NCBI RefSeq assembly: GCF_004117935.1
Contig: NZ_SDOY01000140.1
Location: forward strand, 1 to 64,000
Length of the DNA stretch: 64,000 nucleotides
Direction of reading: 5' to 3'
Source of the DNA: Streptomyces roseicoloratus
Lineage (GTDB): Bacteria > Actinomycetota > Actinomycetes > Streptomycetales > Streptomycetaceae
The notes under the pieces are model-generated. The model made no database searches. It saw only the letters and a program-made list of their open reading frames with translations, and was not told the origin of the DNA. The translations under genes were made by a program, and so were the position numbers. The stretch's first letter is position 1. Each line of letters begins with the position of its first letter. Below are positions 24,569 through 32,699 of this stretch, one piece after another.

Positions 24569-25621
24569 ATGAGCCCCCTCGTGCTGTCCGTGCTCCTCGC
24601 CCTCGTCTCCGCGGTCGCCTACGCCGCCGCGGCGATCGTGCAGGAGCGGGTCGCGGCCTCGGCCGACGGCCCCCGTTACGCGCCGCTGCGCCGCCCGGCG
24701 TGGTGGGGCGCCGTGCTGCTCAACGGCCTCGGGGCGGCGCTGCACGTCGCGGCACTGGCGTACGGCCCGCTGAGCCTGGTCCAGCCGCTGGGCGCCCTCA
24801 CGATCGTGTTCGCGCTGCCGATGGCGGCGCTGTTCGTGGGCCGGCGGGTGGGCCGTACCGCCTGGCGCGGCGCGGTCATGGCGACGGCGGGCCTGGCCGG
24901 GCTGCTGAGCCTGACGGACGGCACCGGGACAAGGGTGCTTTCGGACGCCGACCGGCACCTGCTCGCCGCGGTGACCTTCGGGACGGTGGCCGCCCTGTTC
25001 TTCCTGGCGCGCGTGGTGGGGCGCTCGGTGCTGCGCAGCGTGGTCCTGGCGGCGGCGGCCGGGGTGGCGTTCGGCATCGCCTCGGTCTTCACCAAGGCGG
25101 TGGCCGAGGAGTGGACGGCGGGCACGCCGCTGGCCGAGTGGACCAGCGTGCTGACGCTCTCGGCGCTGGCGATCACCGGGCTGCTGCTGTCGCAGGCCTC
25201 GTACCGGGGCGCGGGTCTCGCCGCGCCGCTGGCCACCGTCACGGTGGTCAATCCGGTGATAGCCGCCGCGGTCGGCCTCACCTTGTTCGGCGAGTCGTTC
25301 CGTTACGGGACGGCCGGCACCGTGGCGGCCCTGCTCTGCGGCGCGGTCGCGGCGGGCGGACTGGTGCAGCTGACCGTCGACCGGCTGACGCGGCCGGAGG
25401 ACTCCCCTGCGGTGTCAGCCGGAGCGGCGCGGCCGGGACCGGCGCCGGAAGGCCCGGCGCGGTCGAGCGGCTCGGACCGGTCCGGCCGTGCGGCCCGGGA
25501 CTCAGATCGAGACGCCGCGGGCGCGCAGATACGCGAGGGGATCGATGTCGGACCCGTACCCGGGACCCGTGCGCACCTCGAAGTGGAGGTGCGGCCCCGA
25601 ACTGTTGCCGGTCGATCCTGA
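24569..25621 (+). CDS. DMT-superfamily (EamA-like) transporter
   Basis: 350 residues with nine to ten predicted membrane helices, starting LVLSVLLALVSAVAYAAAAI. Two half-repeats are visible, each with a Leu-Pro or Asn-Pro kink (LVQPLGALTIVFALP and TVTVVNPVIAAAVGLTLFGE). This is the drug/metabolite transporter layout; the substrate is unknown. GGAG lies just before ATG 24569. The last roughly 60 residues are a charged tail. The stop at 25621 lies 120 bases inside the convergent Rpf-M23 gene, so the two coding ends overlap tail to tail, which is unusual. Confidence 0.85.
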   Translation: MSPLVLSVLLALVSAVAYAAAAIVQERVAASADGPRYAPLRRPAWWGAVLLNGLGAALHVAALAYGPLSLVQPLGALTIVFALPMAALFVGRRVGRTAWRGAVMATAGLAGLLSLTDGTGTRVLSDADRHLLAAVTFGTVAALFFLARVVGRSVLRSVVLAAAAGVAFGIASVFTKAVAEEWTAGTPLAEWTSVLTLSALAITGLLLSQASYRGAGLAAPLATVTVVNPVIAAAVGLTLFGESFRYGTAGTVAALLCGAVAAGGLVQLTVDRLTRPEDSPAVSAGAARPGPAPEGPARSSGSDRSGRAARDSDRDAAGAQIREGIDVGPVPGTRAHLEVEVRPRTVAGRS

Positions 25622-26950
25622 CCGCGCGATCCGCTGCCCGGCGTTGACGCGCTGGCCCTCGCGGACGGTGAGCGCCGAGAGGTGGGCGTACTGGCTGTAG
25701 CGGCCGTCCTCGTGCCGGATGACGACCTGGTAGCCGTAGGCGCCGCCCCAGCCGGCGGAGACCACCTTGCCGTCGGCGACCGCCCGTACGGAGGTTCCGG
25801 TGGGGACGGGGAAGTCGACGCCCGTGTGGTAGCCGCTGGACCAGGACGAGCCGGTCTTGCGGTAGCGGGTGCCGATGTCGGCGTCGGCGACGGGCGAGCT
25901 GTAGCCGGCCCGCGCGGGAGCCGGCTTGGGCGCGGGTTTCTGTACGGGCCTGGGCGCGGGCTTCTGCGCCGGCTTGGCGACGGGCCGGGCGGCGACCGGC
26001 TTGGTGACGGGCCTGGGCGCGGGTTCGGCGGAGGGCTTCGGTGCCGGGCGGGCGCCGGGCTGCGCGGCGGAGGGCACGGGATGGGGCCTCGCCGGGGCCC
26101 GGCTCGCGGGCGGCGCCGGGGTGGGCGGGGTGACCGGGCCCTTCGCGCTCGGCGGCTTCGGGACGGCGGGCTTCGCGGACGGCTTCGCCTCCGGTCTCGT
26201 CCCGGGCCTGGTCGTCGCGGGCTTGGGCTTCGCCTGCTGCGGCGGGACGGCGGGGGCCGCGATGCGGAGCGTGAGGCGCTGGCCGGGGAGGATGAGATCG
26301 GGGTCGTCGCCGACGACGCCGCGGTTCGCCGCGTAGAGGCGCGGCCAGCCGCCGCGGACGTGCTCGTCGCGGGCGATCTTCGACAGGGAGTCGCCGGGAG
26401 CGACGGTGTACATCTCGCGGACCGTCGGCACCGTCGTCGGGCTCGCCTGCACACCGTCGGACGGGCGGCTCCGCTGGTCGGGTAACGCGGCCTGCCGGGC
26501 CTGCGGCGCCTCGGACAGCGGGCGCGTACGAGTGGTCTGGGCGGTGACTCCCGGCTCCTCGCCGCCGCGCCGGAGACCCGCGCGCGGAGCGCAGCCGGGC
26601 CAGGCGCCGGGGCCCTGGCCCTTGAGCACGCGTTCGGCGACGGCGATCTGCTGGTCCTTGGAGGCCAGGTCGGCGCGCGGCGCGAAGTGCGTCCCGCCGT
26701 ACCGCTCCCAGGTGGCCTGGGTGAACTGGAGGCCGCCGAAGTAGCCGTTGCCGGTGTTGATCTGCCAGTTGGACGAGGACTCGCAGGAGGCGAGCTTCTC
26801 CCAGACGTCGAGGGAGGCGGCCTCCACCGTGCCGGCGCCGATCAGCGGCAGCGCCATGCCGGCGCTGCCGACGGTGACCGTGAGCGAGGCACGGTTGATC
26901 AGGCTCGGCTGGTGGCGACGGTGTTTCCCGCGTGTTCCGCGCACGGCCAT
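25502..26950 (-). CDS. Secreted Rpf-LysM-M23 cell-wall hydrolase (TTA codon)
   Basis: 482 residues. Signal-like N-terminus, then an Rpf transglycosylase domain (about 45-120; WEKLASCESSSNW with the catalytic Glu, and YFGGLQFTQATWE). A LysM domain follows (about 178-230; YTVAPGDSLSKIARDE). A long Pro/Ala/Lys linker leads to an M23/LytM endopeptidase domain (about 370-482), with zinc ligands in HTGVDF and HLHFEV. The protein should cut both glycan strands and peptide cross-links of peptidoglycan, as resuscitation-promoting factors do on spore or dormant-cell revival. Codon 156 (26483-26485) is TTA, so translation probably needs the bldA tRNA. Start ATG 26950 sits behind a G-rich site. Confidence 0.92.
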   Translation of the reverse strand: MAVRGTRGKHRRHQPSLINRASLTVTVGSAGMALPLIGAGTVEAASLDVWEKLASCESSSNWQINTGNGYFGGLQFTQATWERYGGTHFAPRADLASKDQQIAVAERVLKGQGPGAWPGCAPRAGLRRGGEEPGVTAQTTRTRPLSEAPQARQAALPDQRSRPSDGVQASPTTVPTVREMYTVAPGDSLSKIARDEHVRGGWPRLYAANRGVVGDDPDLILPGQRLTLRIAAPAVPPQQAKPKPATTRPGTRPEAKPSAKPAVPKPPSAKGPVTPPTPAPPASRAPARPHPVPSAAQPGARPAPKPSAEPAPRPVTKPVAARPVAKPAQKPAPRPVQKPAPKPAPARAGYSSPVADADIGTRYRKTGSSWSSGYHTGVDFPVPTGTSVRAVADGKVVSAGWGGAYGYQVVIRHEDGRYSQYAHLSALTVREGQRVNAGQRIARSGSTGNSSGPHLHFEVRTGPGYGSDIDPLAYLRARGVSI

Positions 26951-27064
26951 GGGCCCCCCTCGAACGCATCGGCAGTCGCCCACGGTAGGGGCAGGCAACC
27001 GTGCGTGACAAGGGCTTCGGCCCGATCCCCCGCCCCGTCCGTCACACCGCGGCGCCGACCGGCG

Positions 27065-27220
27065 TCAGACCCTCGCGGGCCCGGGCTGTGGCTGCGGCTC
27101 GGGGTCCGGCGGCACGGGCGCGGGGTGGGGCGGCGGCACGGGACTGGGCGGCACCGGAGGAGGCGGCACGGGCGTCGGAGAGGGCGGCGGGAGCGGATCG
27201 GGTACGGGCGGCTGGGTCAT
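27065..27220 (-). CDS. 51-residue proline-rich peptide
   Basis: The protein is about half proline, with repeats of the type PVPPPP, and starts MTQPPVPDPLPPP. There are no cysteines, membrane segments or charges apart from scattered acidic residues. The ATG has GGAG seven bases upstream, and the coding sequence ends in TGA 156 bases later. It lies between panD and the Rpf-M23 hydrolase on the same strand. Proline-rich peptides of this type are often disordered and may bind SH3-like domains or wall polymers. I cannot assign a function. The good ribosome binding site is the main support; low-complexity sequence can mimic a gene. Confidence 0.55.
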   Translation of the reverse strand: MTQPPVPDPLPPPSPTPVPPPPVPPSPVPPPHPAPVPPDPEPQPQPGPARV

Positions 27221-27396
27221 GGAGGACTCCAGGGCGTGAGGGTACGTGGACAGGAGGCGGCCGAAGCACGCTCGGCTTCAGCGTCCCCCGGTCCGTCTGC
27301 CCCCGCGCGCGATGCCCATGCGTTCGGGTGGCGCGGAAACCCTCGCTGCGGGTGCGCGGAAACCCGCGCACCGCGCCAGCCGCCGATTCCGCTCCC

Positions 27397-27427
27397 GCCG
27401 CCCGGGCCGCCCCGGCTTCCGGGCGGC
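27397..27427. terminator. Hairpin after panD
   Basis: GCCGCCCGG (27397-27405) pairs perfectly with CCGGGCGGC (27419-27427) across a 13-base loop. It starts nine bases after the panD stop on the minus strand. Confidence 0.65.
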
Positions 27428-27435
27428 AGGCGGGG

Positions 27436-27861
27436 TCAGACCTGCGCGGGAACGGCGTGCGGCGGGCGCACCGTGTCGCTGCCCGGTACGGGCGCGGAGG
27501 CGTCGCCGCCGAGCTCCACGATCCGGTTCTCGGCGTCCACGTGCACGACACGCGGCACGAGCGCGCGCGCCTCGGCGTCGTCGACCTGGGCGTAACTGAT
27601 CAGGATGACCAGGTCACCGGGGTGCACCAGGTGCGCGGCGGCACCGTTGATCCCGATCACACCGGATCCACGCTCGCCCTCGATGACGTACGTCTCCAGG
27701 CGCGCCCCGTTGTCGATGTCGACGATGTGCACGAGTTCGCCGGGCAGCAGATCGGCGGCGTCCATCAGGTCGGCGTCGACGGTGACGGAACCGACGTAGT
27801 GGAGATCGGCCTGGGTCACGGTGGCACGATGGATCTTGGACTTGAACATGGTGCGCAGCAT
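27436..27861 (-). CDS. panD: Aspartate 1-decarboxylase precursor
   Basis: 141 residues. It converts L-aspartate to beta-alanine for pantothenate and CoA synthesis. The self-cleavage site Gly-Ser is seen in HYVGSVTVD, where the serine becomes the pyruvoyl group. The conserved FKSKIHRATVTQADL start, a NGARLETYVI segment and INGAAAHLVHPGDLVILISYA are all typical. Length matches the family. ATG 27861 has AGGAG eight bases upstream; a longer frame to 27909 lacks support. No other pantothenate gene is nearby. Confidence 0.97.
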   Translation of the reverse strand: MLRTMFKSKIHRATVTQADLHYVGSVTVDADLMDAADLLPGELVHIVDIDNGARLETYVIEGERGSGVIGINGAAAHLVHPGDLVILISYAQVDDAEARALVPRVVHVDAENRIVELGGDASAPVPGSDTVRPPHAVPAQV

Positions 27862-28437
27862 CGAGGTACTCCTGAATCTCGGCTCCCTGCCTGCGTTTTT
27901 GCAGGTCAAGGGCTATTTTCATACCCTACAACGACTCGCGGGTCCGGGCAGCTGTCCGCCGGTTTCGCAGGTCTCTCGCCGACCCTTCGCCGACTCTTCC
28001 GACGTATCGTCAGGCGCTGCTCGAGAGCGGCGCCCGCTCTTCCCGCCCCACCGCGACGACCCGACGAGCGTACGCAGCGCTCTCCCGAGATCCTTCGTGA
28101 CCGCCGTCACTCCGGCGATGCGGCGGTCCCGGGTCGGGGCCGGGCACATCGGCGCGCCTGGCGCAGATCGACCGGGTTCGGCCGTGAGGGGTCGTCCTCG
28201 GGATGCTCTCCTCGGCGGTGTTCCGGCTGCCGGCACCCACGGGACCGCGTGACGGCGGTCCGGGCCGGGGATCTGCGGAGATCGCCGGGTGCCGCCCGCC
28301 CCATCGGCTCGGGGTGATACACACCTGAAACAAAGCCGTGGGGCGCTCGAAGCGGTGGGCGCGTCGGCTGGAAGTGTGTGCGCGTGACTCTGTGCCCGTA
28401 CCCGAATCGCGGTGTACGTGACCCGGAGGCCGTAGTC
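27862..28437. other. Divergent intergenic region, panD and VanJ-like genes
   Basis: This 576-bp gap includes an A/T-rich patch at 27895-27930 (a run of T, then TATTTTCATACC), the likely panD promoter region. A small CCTGC...GCAGG hairpin sits at 27890-27905. The section 28340-28437 leads to the VanJ-like gene. I find no convincing gene or RNA. Confidence 0.45.
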
Positions 28438-29445
28438 ATGTTGAGCACTCCCCACCGTCCCGGTTCCGCCATCGGGACCGGGCCCGCCGAACCGTCCCGG
28501 GACGGGGGTGAGGCGGATGAAGCGCGCGGCCGTACGAGGCGTCGTGGGTGGCTGATCGCCGGGTTCGCGCTCTGCTCGGCCCTGCTGATGGCGCTGCACG
28601 ACCGGATTCCCAACCGGGTCGGCCAGCTCGGCAGCCTGGTCGAGACGTTCCTGCCGTGGGCCGGGCTGAGCGTTCCGGTCCTGCTCGTCCTCGCGCTGGT
28701 GCGGCGTTCCCGGATCGCGGCCGTGGCCGTGATCGCGCCCGCGGTCGTCTGGGGCTCGCTCTTCCACGGCGTGGTGGCCGACAAGAGCTCCGGGGGCGGG
28801 GACCTGATCGTGGTCACGCACAACGTGGACGAGGCGAACCCTGATCCCGAAGGCACCGCGCGTGCCCTGGCCCGTTCCGGGGCGCACGTCATCGCGCTGG
28901 AGGAGCTGTCCTCCTCGAGCACACCCGTGTACGAGCGTGAGCTGGCCGCGGCCTACCCGTACCACTCGGTGCACCTCGGTGTCGGGCTGTGGAGCACCTA
29001 TCCGCTGCGCCGGACGGAACCCGTGCCGATCATGCCCTGGACCCGTGCGGTACGGGCCACGGTCGACACACCGCGAGGGCCCGTCGCCGTGTTCGCCGCT
29101 CACCTCGCGTCGGTACGGGTGACGCCCCTCGGCTTCGCCACCGCCCGCCGCAACGAGGCGGGACGGAAGCTCGCCGAGGCCGTACGCGCCGAGCGGCTCC
29201 CCCGCGTCGTCGTGATGGGCGACTTCAACGGGACGACCGGGGACCCCGCACTCGGCGCGCTGACCTCACCGCTGCGCTCCGCGCACAGCGAAGCGGGCGC
29301 CGGCTTCGGTCTCACCTGGCCCGCGTCGTTCCCGCTGGTGCGCATCGACCAGATCCTCGTCAGGGGAGTCAGCCCCGCCGCCGCCTGGTCGCTCCCGGCC
29401 ACGGGCAGCGACCACCTTCCCGTCGCGGCCTCCCTGCGGCTGTGA
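28438..29445 (+). CDS. VanJ-like membrane phosphodiesterase (EEP domain)
   Basis: 335 residues. Three membrane helices within about 35-115 precede an extracytoplasmic endonuclease/exonuclease/phosphatase domain from about 120. Active-site motifs are visible: VVTHNVDEANPD, ALEELSS, MGDFNGTTGDP and a terminal GSDHLPVAASL. This layout matches VanJ/StaP of Streptomyces, membrane proteins that protect against teicoplanin-like antibiotics, probably by acting on a lipid-linked wall precursor. The identity of the substrate here is inference. ATG 28438 has GGAGG upstream. It leads a same-strand run with a two-component system and a D,D-carboxypeptidase. Confidence 0.85.
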   Translation: MLSTPHRPGSAIGTGPAEPSRDGGEADEARGRTRRRGWLIAGFALCSALLMALHDRIPNRVGQLGSLVETFLPWAGLSVPVLLVLALVRRSRIAAVAVIAPAVVWGSLFHGVVADKSSGGGDLIVVTHNVDEANPDPEGTARALARSGAHVIALEELSSSSTPVYERELAAAYPYHSVHLGVGLWSTYPLRRTEPVPIMPWTRAVRATVDTPRGPVAVFAAHLASVRVTPLGFATARRNEAGRKLAEAVRAERLPRVVVMGDFNGTTGDPALGALTSPLRSAHSEAGAGFGLTWPASFPLVRIDQILVRGVSPAAAWSLPATGSDHLPVAASLRL

Positions 29446-29485
29446 CCGGCCACCCGGCCCCTCTGACTACGATGACGAGGAACCC

Positions 29486-30268
29486 ATGCCCGCCCCTGAG
29501 CAGATCGGTGGTACGTCGGCCATCCGAGCACCAGGTCCCGTCAGCGTCCTCGTCGTCGAGGACGACGCCGTCATCCGCCGTGCCGTCCAGCTCTTCCTGG
29601 AACGCTACGGCTACCAGGTCGCCGTGGCCGCGGACGGCCTCTCCGGTCTGGAGGCGTTCCGGGCCGGCTCCCACGACCTGCTGATCCTGGACGTCATGCT
29701 GCCCGAGCTCGACGGCATCGGGCTGTGCCAGCGCATCCGGGAGGAGAGCCTGGTCCCGATCCTGATGATGTCCGCCCGCGGCGACGCCCTCGACGTCGTC
29801 GCCGGCCTGGAAGCGGGCGCCGACGACTACGTCGTCAAACCCGTCGACACGGCCGTCCTCGTGGCGCGCATCCGCATGCTGCTGCGCCGCGCGAGCTTCG
29901 GACGACCCGAAGGTGCCGGGAAGCCGCCGACCCGCTCCGCGGACACGCCCGTACGCGCCCAACCGGGTGCCGTGGCCCCCGGTGTGCTGGTCTTCGGTGA
30001 CCTGACCGTGGACACCGTCGGTCTGGAGGTGCGCCGCGACGGCCGGCCCGTCCCGCTGACCCCCACCGAACTCCGCCTCCTCCTGGAGTTCGCCGCGGCA
30101 CCCGGCATCGTGCTGGACCGCCGGCGGCTGCTCCGCGACGTATGGGACTACGGCTGGGAAGGGGACTCCCGGGTCGTGGACCTGTGCGTCCTGCGCCTGC
30201 GCAAGAAGATCGGAACCGGCCGGATCGAGACCGTCCGCGGCTTCGGCTACAAACTCGTCCGCGACTGA
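29486..30268 (+). CDS. OmpR-family response regulator
   Basis: 260 residues. The receiver domain (about 18-135) has the acidic pair EDD, the phospho-acceptor Asp in LLILDVMLPE and Lys in YVVKPVD. A linker of about 30 residues precedes a winged-helix Trans_reg_C domain (about 165-258) with LTPTELRLLLEF and VVDLCVLRLRKKI. It resembles CseB-type regulators of envelope stress, although no sigE is beside it. AGGA lies before the ATG. The kinase gene starts 16 bases later, so the two should form one system. Confidence 0.92.
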   Translation: MPAPEQIGGTSAIRAPGPVSVLVVEDDAVIRRAVQLFLERYGYQVAVAADGLSGLEAFRAGSHDLLILDVMLPELDGIGLCQRIREESLVPILMMSARGDALDVVAGLEAGADDYVVKPVDTAVLVARIRMLLRRASFGRPEGAGKPPTRSADTPVRAQPGAVAPGVLVFGDLTVDTVGLEVRRDGRPVPLTPTELRLLLEFAAAPGIVLDRRRLLRDVWDYGWEGDSRVVDLCVLRLRKKIGTGRIETVRGFGYKLVRD

Positions 30269-30284
30269 GGGACCGAACCGGCCC

Positions 30285-31610
30285 ATGGCACTCCTCAACC
30301 CCCGCGCCCTGCGCTGGAAGATCGCCGCCCTGACCGCGGCCGCCTGCTGCGCGGTGGCCGCGGTGATCGGCGTGCTCGTCCACCGCGCCATGTCCGAACG
30401 CGGCGACCGCACCGGCGAGCAGCGCGTCGCCGCCCGCCTGGCCGCGGCGGAGCGCGAGTACGCCCGCACGGGCACGACGCCTCTCGACGTCGAGATCAGG
30501 TCCCCCCGGCAGCTGGAAGCGCCCCTCGCACGCGCGCTGGCGGACAAGGACCCCCACGCTCTGTACGTGACCTGGTACGACCGCAAGCCTCCCAACTGGT
30601 ACTGGCTGTGGGCCGCCCAGCCCGTGGCCGGCGACCGGGTGCTCGTCGCGCGGACGGACATGAGTGCCGAGGTGCGCGGCCTCCAGCTCCTGGACCGCAG
30701 CATCGTCACCTCCGTCCTCGCCGCCCTCGTCGTCGTCGTGCCGCTCGCCGCGCTGGCGACCGAGCCGATGAACCGCCGCCTGCGCCACGGTTCCCGCACC
30801 GCCCGGGCCATCGCCGGCGGCGACCTCGACGCCCGGATCGGCTCCCGCGGCCGGGCACGCGACGAGATCACCGAACTGTCCGCCGCCGTGGACGTGATGG
30901 CCGAGGCCCTGCAGCGCAAGCTGGAGAACGAGCGGCGGTTCACCGCGGACGTCGCCCATGAACTGCGCACGCCCCTGATGGGCCTGTCCACCGCCGCGGG
31001 ACTGCTCCCGCGGGACGACGAAGCGGCGGAGCTCGTACGCGACCGGGCCCTGGCGCTGAACGGCCTGGTGGAGGACCTCCTGGAGATCTCCCGGCTCGAC
31101 TCCGGCGCCGAACGGGCCCGGACCGACGTCGTGCCGCTGGGTGACCTGGTCGCCGACGTCGTGCGCCGGACCGGCACACGGACCGCCGTCACGGCCAGGG
31201 ACGCCGGGGTCGTCGAGACCGACCCGCGAAGGGTGGAGCGGATCGTGGTCAACCTGGTGACCAACGCCCACCGGCACGGCGCCACCCCCGTCGAGGTCAC
31301 CGTCGCCGGCACGCGGATCGTCGTACGGGACCACGGACCCGGCTATCCCGCCACGCTCCTCGCCGAAGGACCGCAGCGCTTCCGTACCGGAACCTCCGAG
31401 CGGGGTCGCGGCCACGGCCTCGGACTCACCATCGCGCTGGGGCAGGCCGATGTCCTCGGAGCGCGGCTGACCTTCGCCAACGCGCCCGACGGAGGCGCGA
31501 CCGCGACCCTCGTCCTGTCCCCGATCCGGTCTGAAACGACATCGCAACACGACCCCGCGGCGACGGAAACAGGGGCTCAAGGGAGCGGAAGCACCGCCCC
31601 TCCAAGGTGA
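30285..31610 (+). CDS. Membrane sensor histidine kinase
   Basis: 441 residues. Two membrane helices (about 13-33 and 139-160) flank an extracytoplasmic sensor of about 105 residues that contains an aromatic PPNWYWLWAA patch. HAMP (about 160-215) and HisKA follow, with phosphorylated His near 225 in DVAHELRTPL. The HATPase has the N box NLVTNAHRHG, G1 DHGPGYP and G2 GHGLGLTIA. The layout is like CseC-type kinases that sense wall damage; the stimulus is not shown. It is the cognate partner of the preceding regulator and is followed 42 bases on by the carboxypeptidase gene. Confidence 0.92.
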   Translation: MALLNPRALRWKIAALTAAACCAVAAVIGVLVHRAMSERGDRTGEQRVAARLAAAEREYARTGTTPLDVEIRSPRQLEAPLARALADKDPHALYVTWYDRKPPNWYWLWAAQPVAGDRVLVARTDMSAEVRGLQLLDRSIVTSVLAALVVVVPLAALATEPMNRRLRHGSRTARAIAGGDLDARIGSRGRARDEITELSAAVDVMAEALQRKLENERRFTADVAHELRTPLMGLSTAAGLLPRDDEAAELVRDRALALNGLVEDLLEISRLDSGAERARTDVVPLGDLVADVVRRTGTRTAVTARDAGVVETDPRRVERIVVNLVTNAHRHGATPVEVTVAGTRIVVRDHGPGYPATLLAEGPQRFRTGTSERGRGHGLGLTIALGQADVLGARLTFANAPDGGATATLVLSPIRSETTSQHDPAATETGAQGSGSTAPPR

Positions 31611-31652
31611 GTTCAGGTGCGCATCCGCACCAGACCCGCCTGGGAGGTACCC

Positions 31653-32651
31653 ATGTCCGACAGCCCTCGCCGTTACCGTGCCCGTCTGCGCCGGCCCGCC
31701 GTCCTGTACCTGTCCGCCATCCTCCTCGTGAGCGGCACGGCCGGCTGGTACGCCGTCGGGGGCGACGGCCCCGGACCGGAGTCGGCCGGCCTCGGCATCG
31801 CCGGCAGCGGACCTGACACCGCCCTCGGCCGGGCGATGGACCTGCCGTGGCCGACGGAAGGGCAGGCGAGCGCGGAGGTCGAAGGCATCGGAAGCCTGGG
31901 AACCACCGGCGAACAGACACCGGTGCCGATCGCGAGCATCACCAAGGTCATGACCGCGTACGTGATCCTCACCGAGCACCCGATGCCGGCGGGGGCGCCG
32001 GGCAAGACCGTGATCGCCGACCGGCAGGCCGCGGACGAGTCGTTCTCCTCGAGCGAATCGACCGCCCCCCTCGTGGCCGACCGCGCGTACACCCAGCGCC
32101 AGCTCCTGGAGCTCATGATGCTGCCGTCCGGCAACAACGTCGCCCGGCTGCTGGCCCGCTGGGACGCCGGAAGCCAGGAGGAGTTCGCCAAGAAGATGAA
32201 CAAGGCCGCCGCGAAGCTCGGCATGGACCGCACGGTCTACACGGGAGCCTCGGGCATCGAGCCCAGCACGCGGAGCACGGCGACCGACCAGCTGAAGCTG
32301 GCCCGCGCCGTCATGAAGAACGAGGCCTTCCGCCGGATCGTCGCCACGCCCGCCGTCACGGCACCCGGCGTCGGCGTGCGGATCGCCAACAGCAACCGGC
32401 TCCTCGGACAGGACGGTGTGATCGGTCTGAAGACCGGCTCCTCCACTCCGGCCGGCGGCAACCTCATGTGGGCCGCCACCCAGGAGATCGAAGGAACCTC
32501 CCGCCTCATCCTCGGTGTCGTCCTCCACCAGCGGGCCGGCACCAACCCCACCCAGGCCATGGCCGCCGCCTTCGACGCGAGCCGCACCCTGATCACCGCC
32601 ATTCGCTCCGCCCTCCCCCGGGACCTCGCGGCCCCGCACCGGATCAACTGA
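31653..32651 (+). CDS. D-alanyl-D-alanine carboxypeptidase, S11 family
   Basis: 332 residues. An N-terminal membrane anchor (about 15-37) precedes a Gly/Pro linker and the penicillin-binding domain. All three catalytic motifs are intact: SITK (95-98, nucleophile Ser95), SGN (159-161) and KTG (260-262). It should trim the terminal D-Ala of peptidoglycan stem peptides outside the membrane. ATG 31653 has GGGAGG seven bases upstream. Its place right after the two-component system suggests it is a target or co-regulated partner in wall remodelling. Confidence 0.92.
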   Translation: MSDSPRRYRARLRRPAVLYLSAILLVSGTAGWYAVGGDGPGPESAGLGIAGSGPDTALGRAMDLPWPTEGQASAEVEGIGSLGTTGEQTPVPIASITKVMTAYVILTEHPMPAGAPGKTVIADRQAADESFSSSESTAPLVADRAYTQRQLLELMMLPSGNNVARLLARWDAGSQEEFAKKMNKAAAKLGMDRTVYTGASGIEPSTRSTATDQLKLARAVMKNEAFRRIVATPAVTAPGVGVRIANSNRLLGQDGVIGLKTGSSTPAGGNLMWAATQEIEGTSRLILGVVLHQRAGTNPTQAMAAAFDASRTLITAIRSALPRDLAAPHRIN

Positions 32652-32699
32652 CGTACGCTGTCGCCGTTCCGGGTCTGGACGCGGGGGAGGAAACGCGCG

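Noticed and set aside
28438..32651. Vancomycin-resistance (van) cluster
   Set aside because: No vanH, vanA or vanX, and the carboxypeptidase is an ordinary S11 enzyme.
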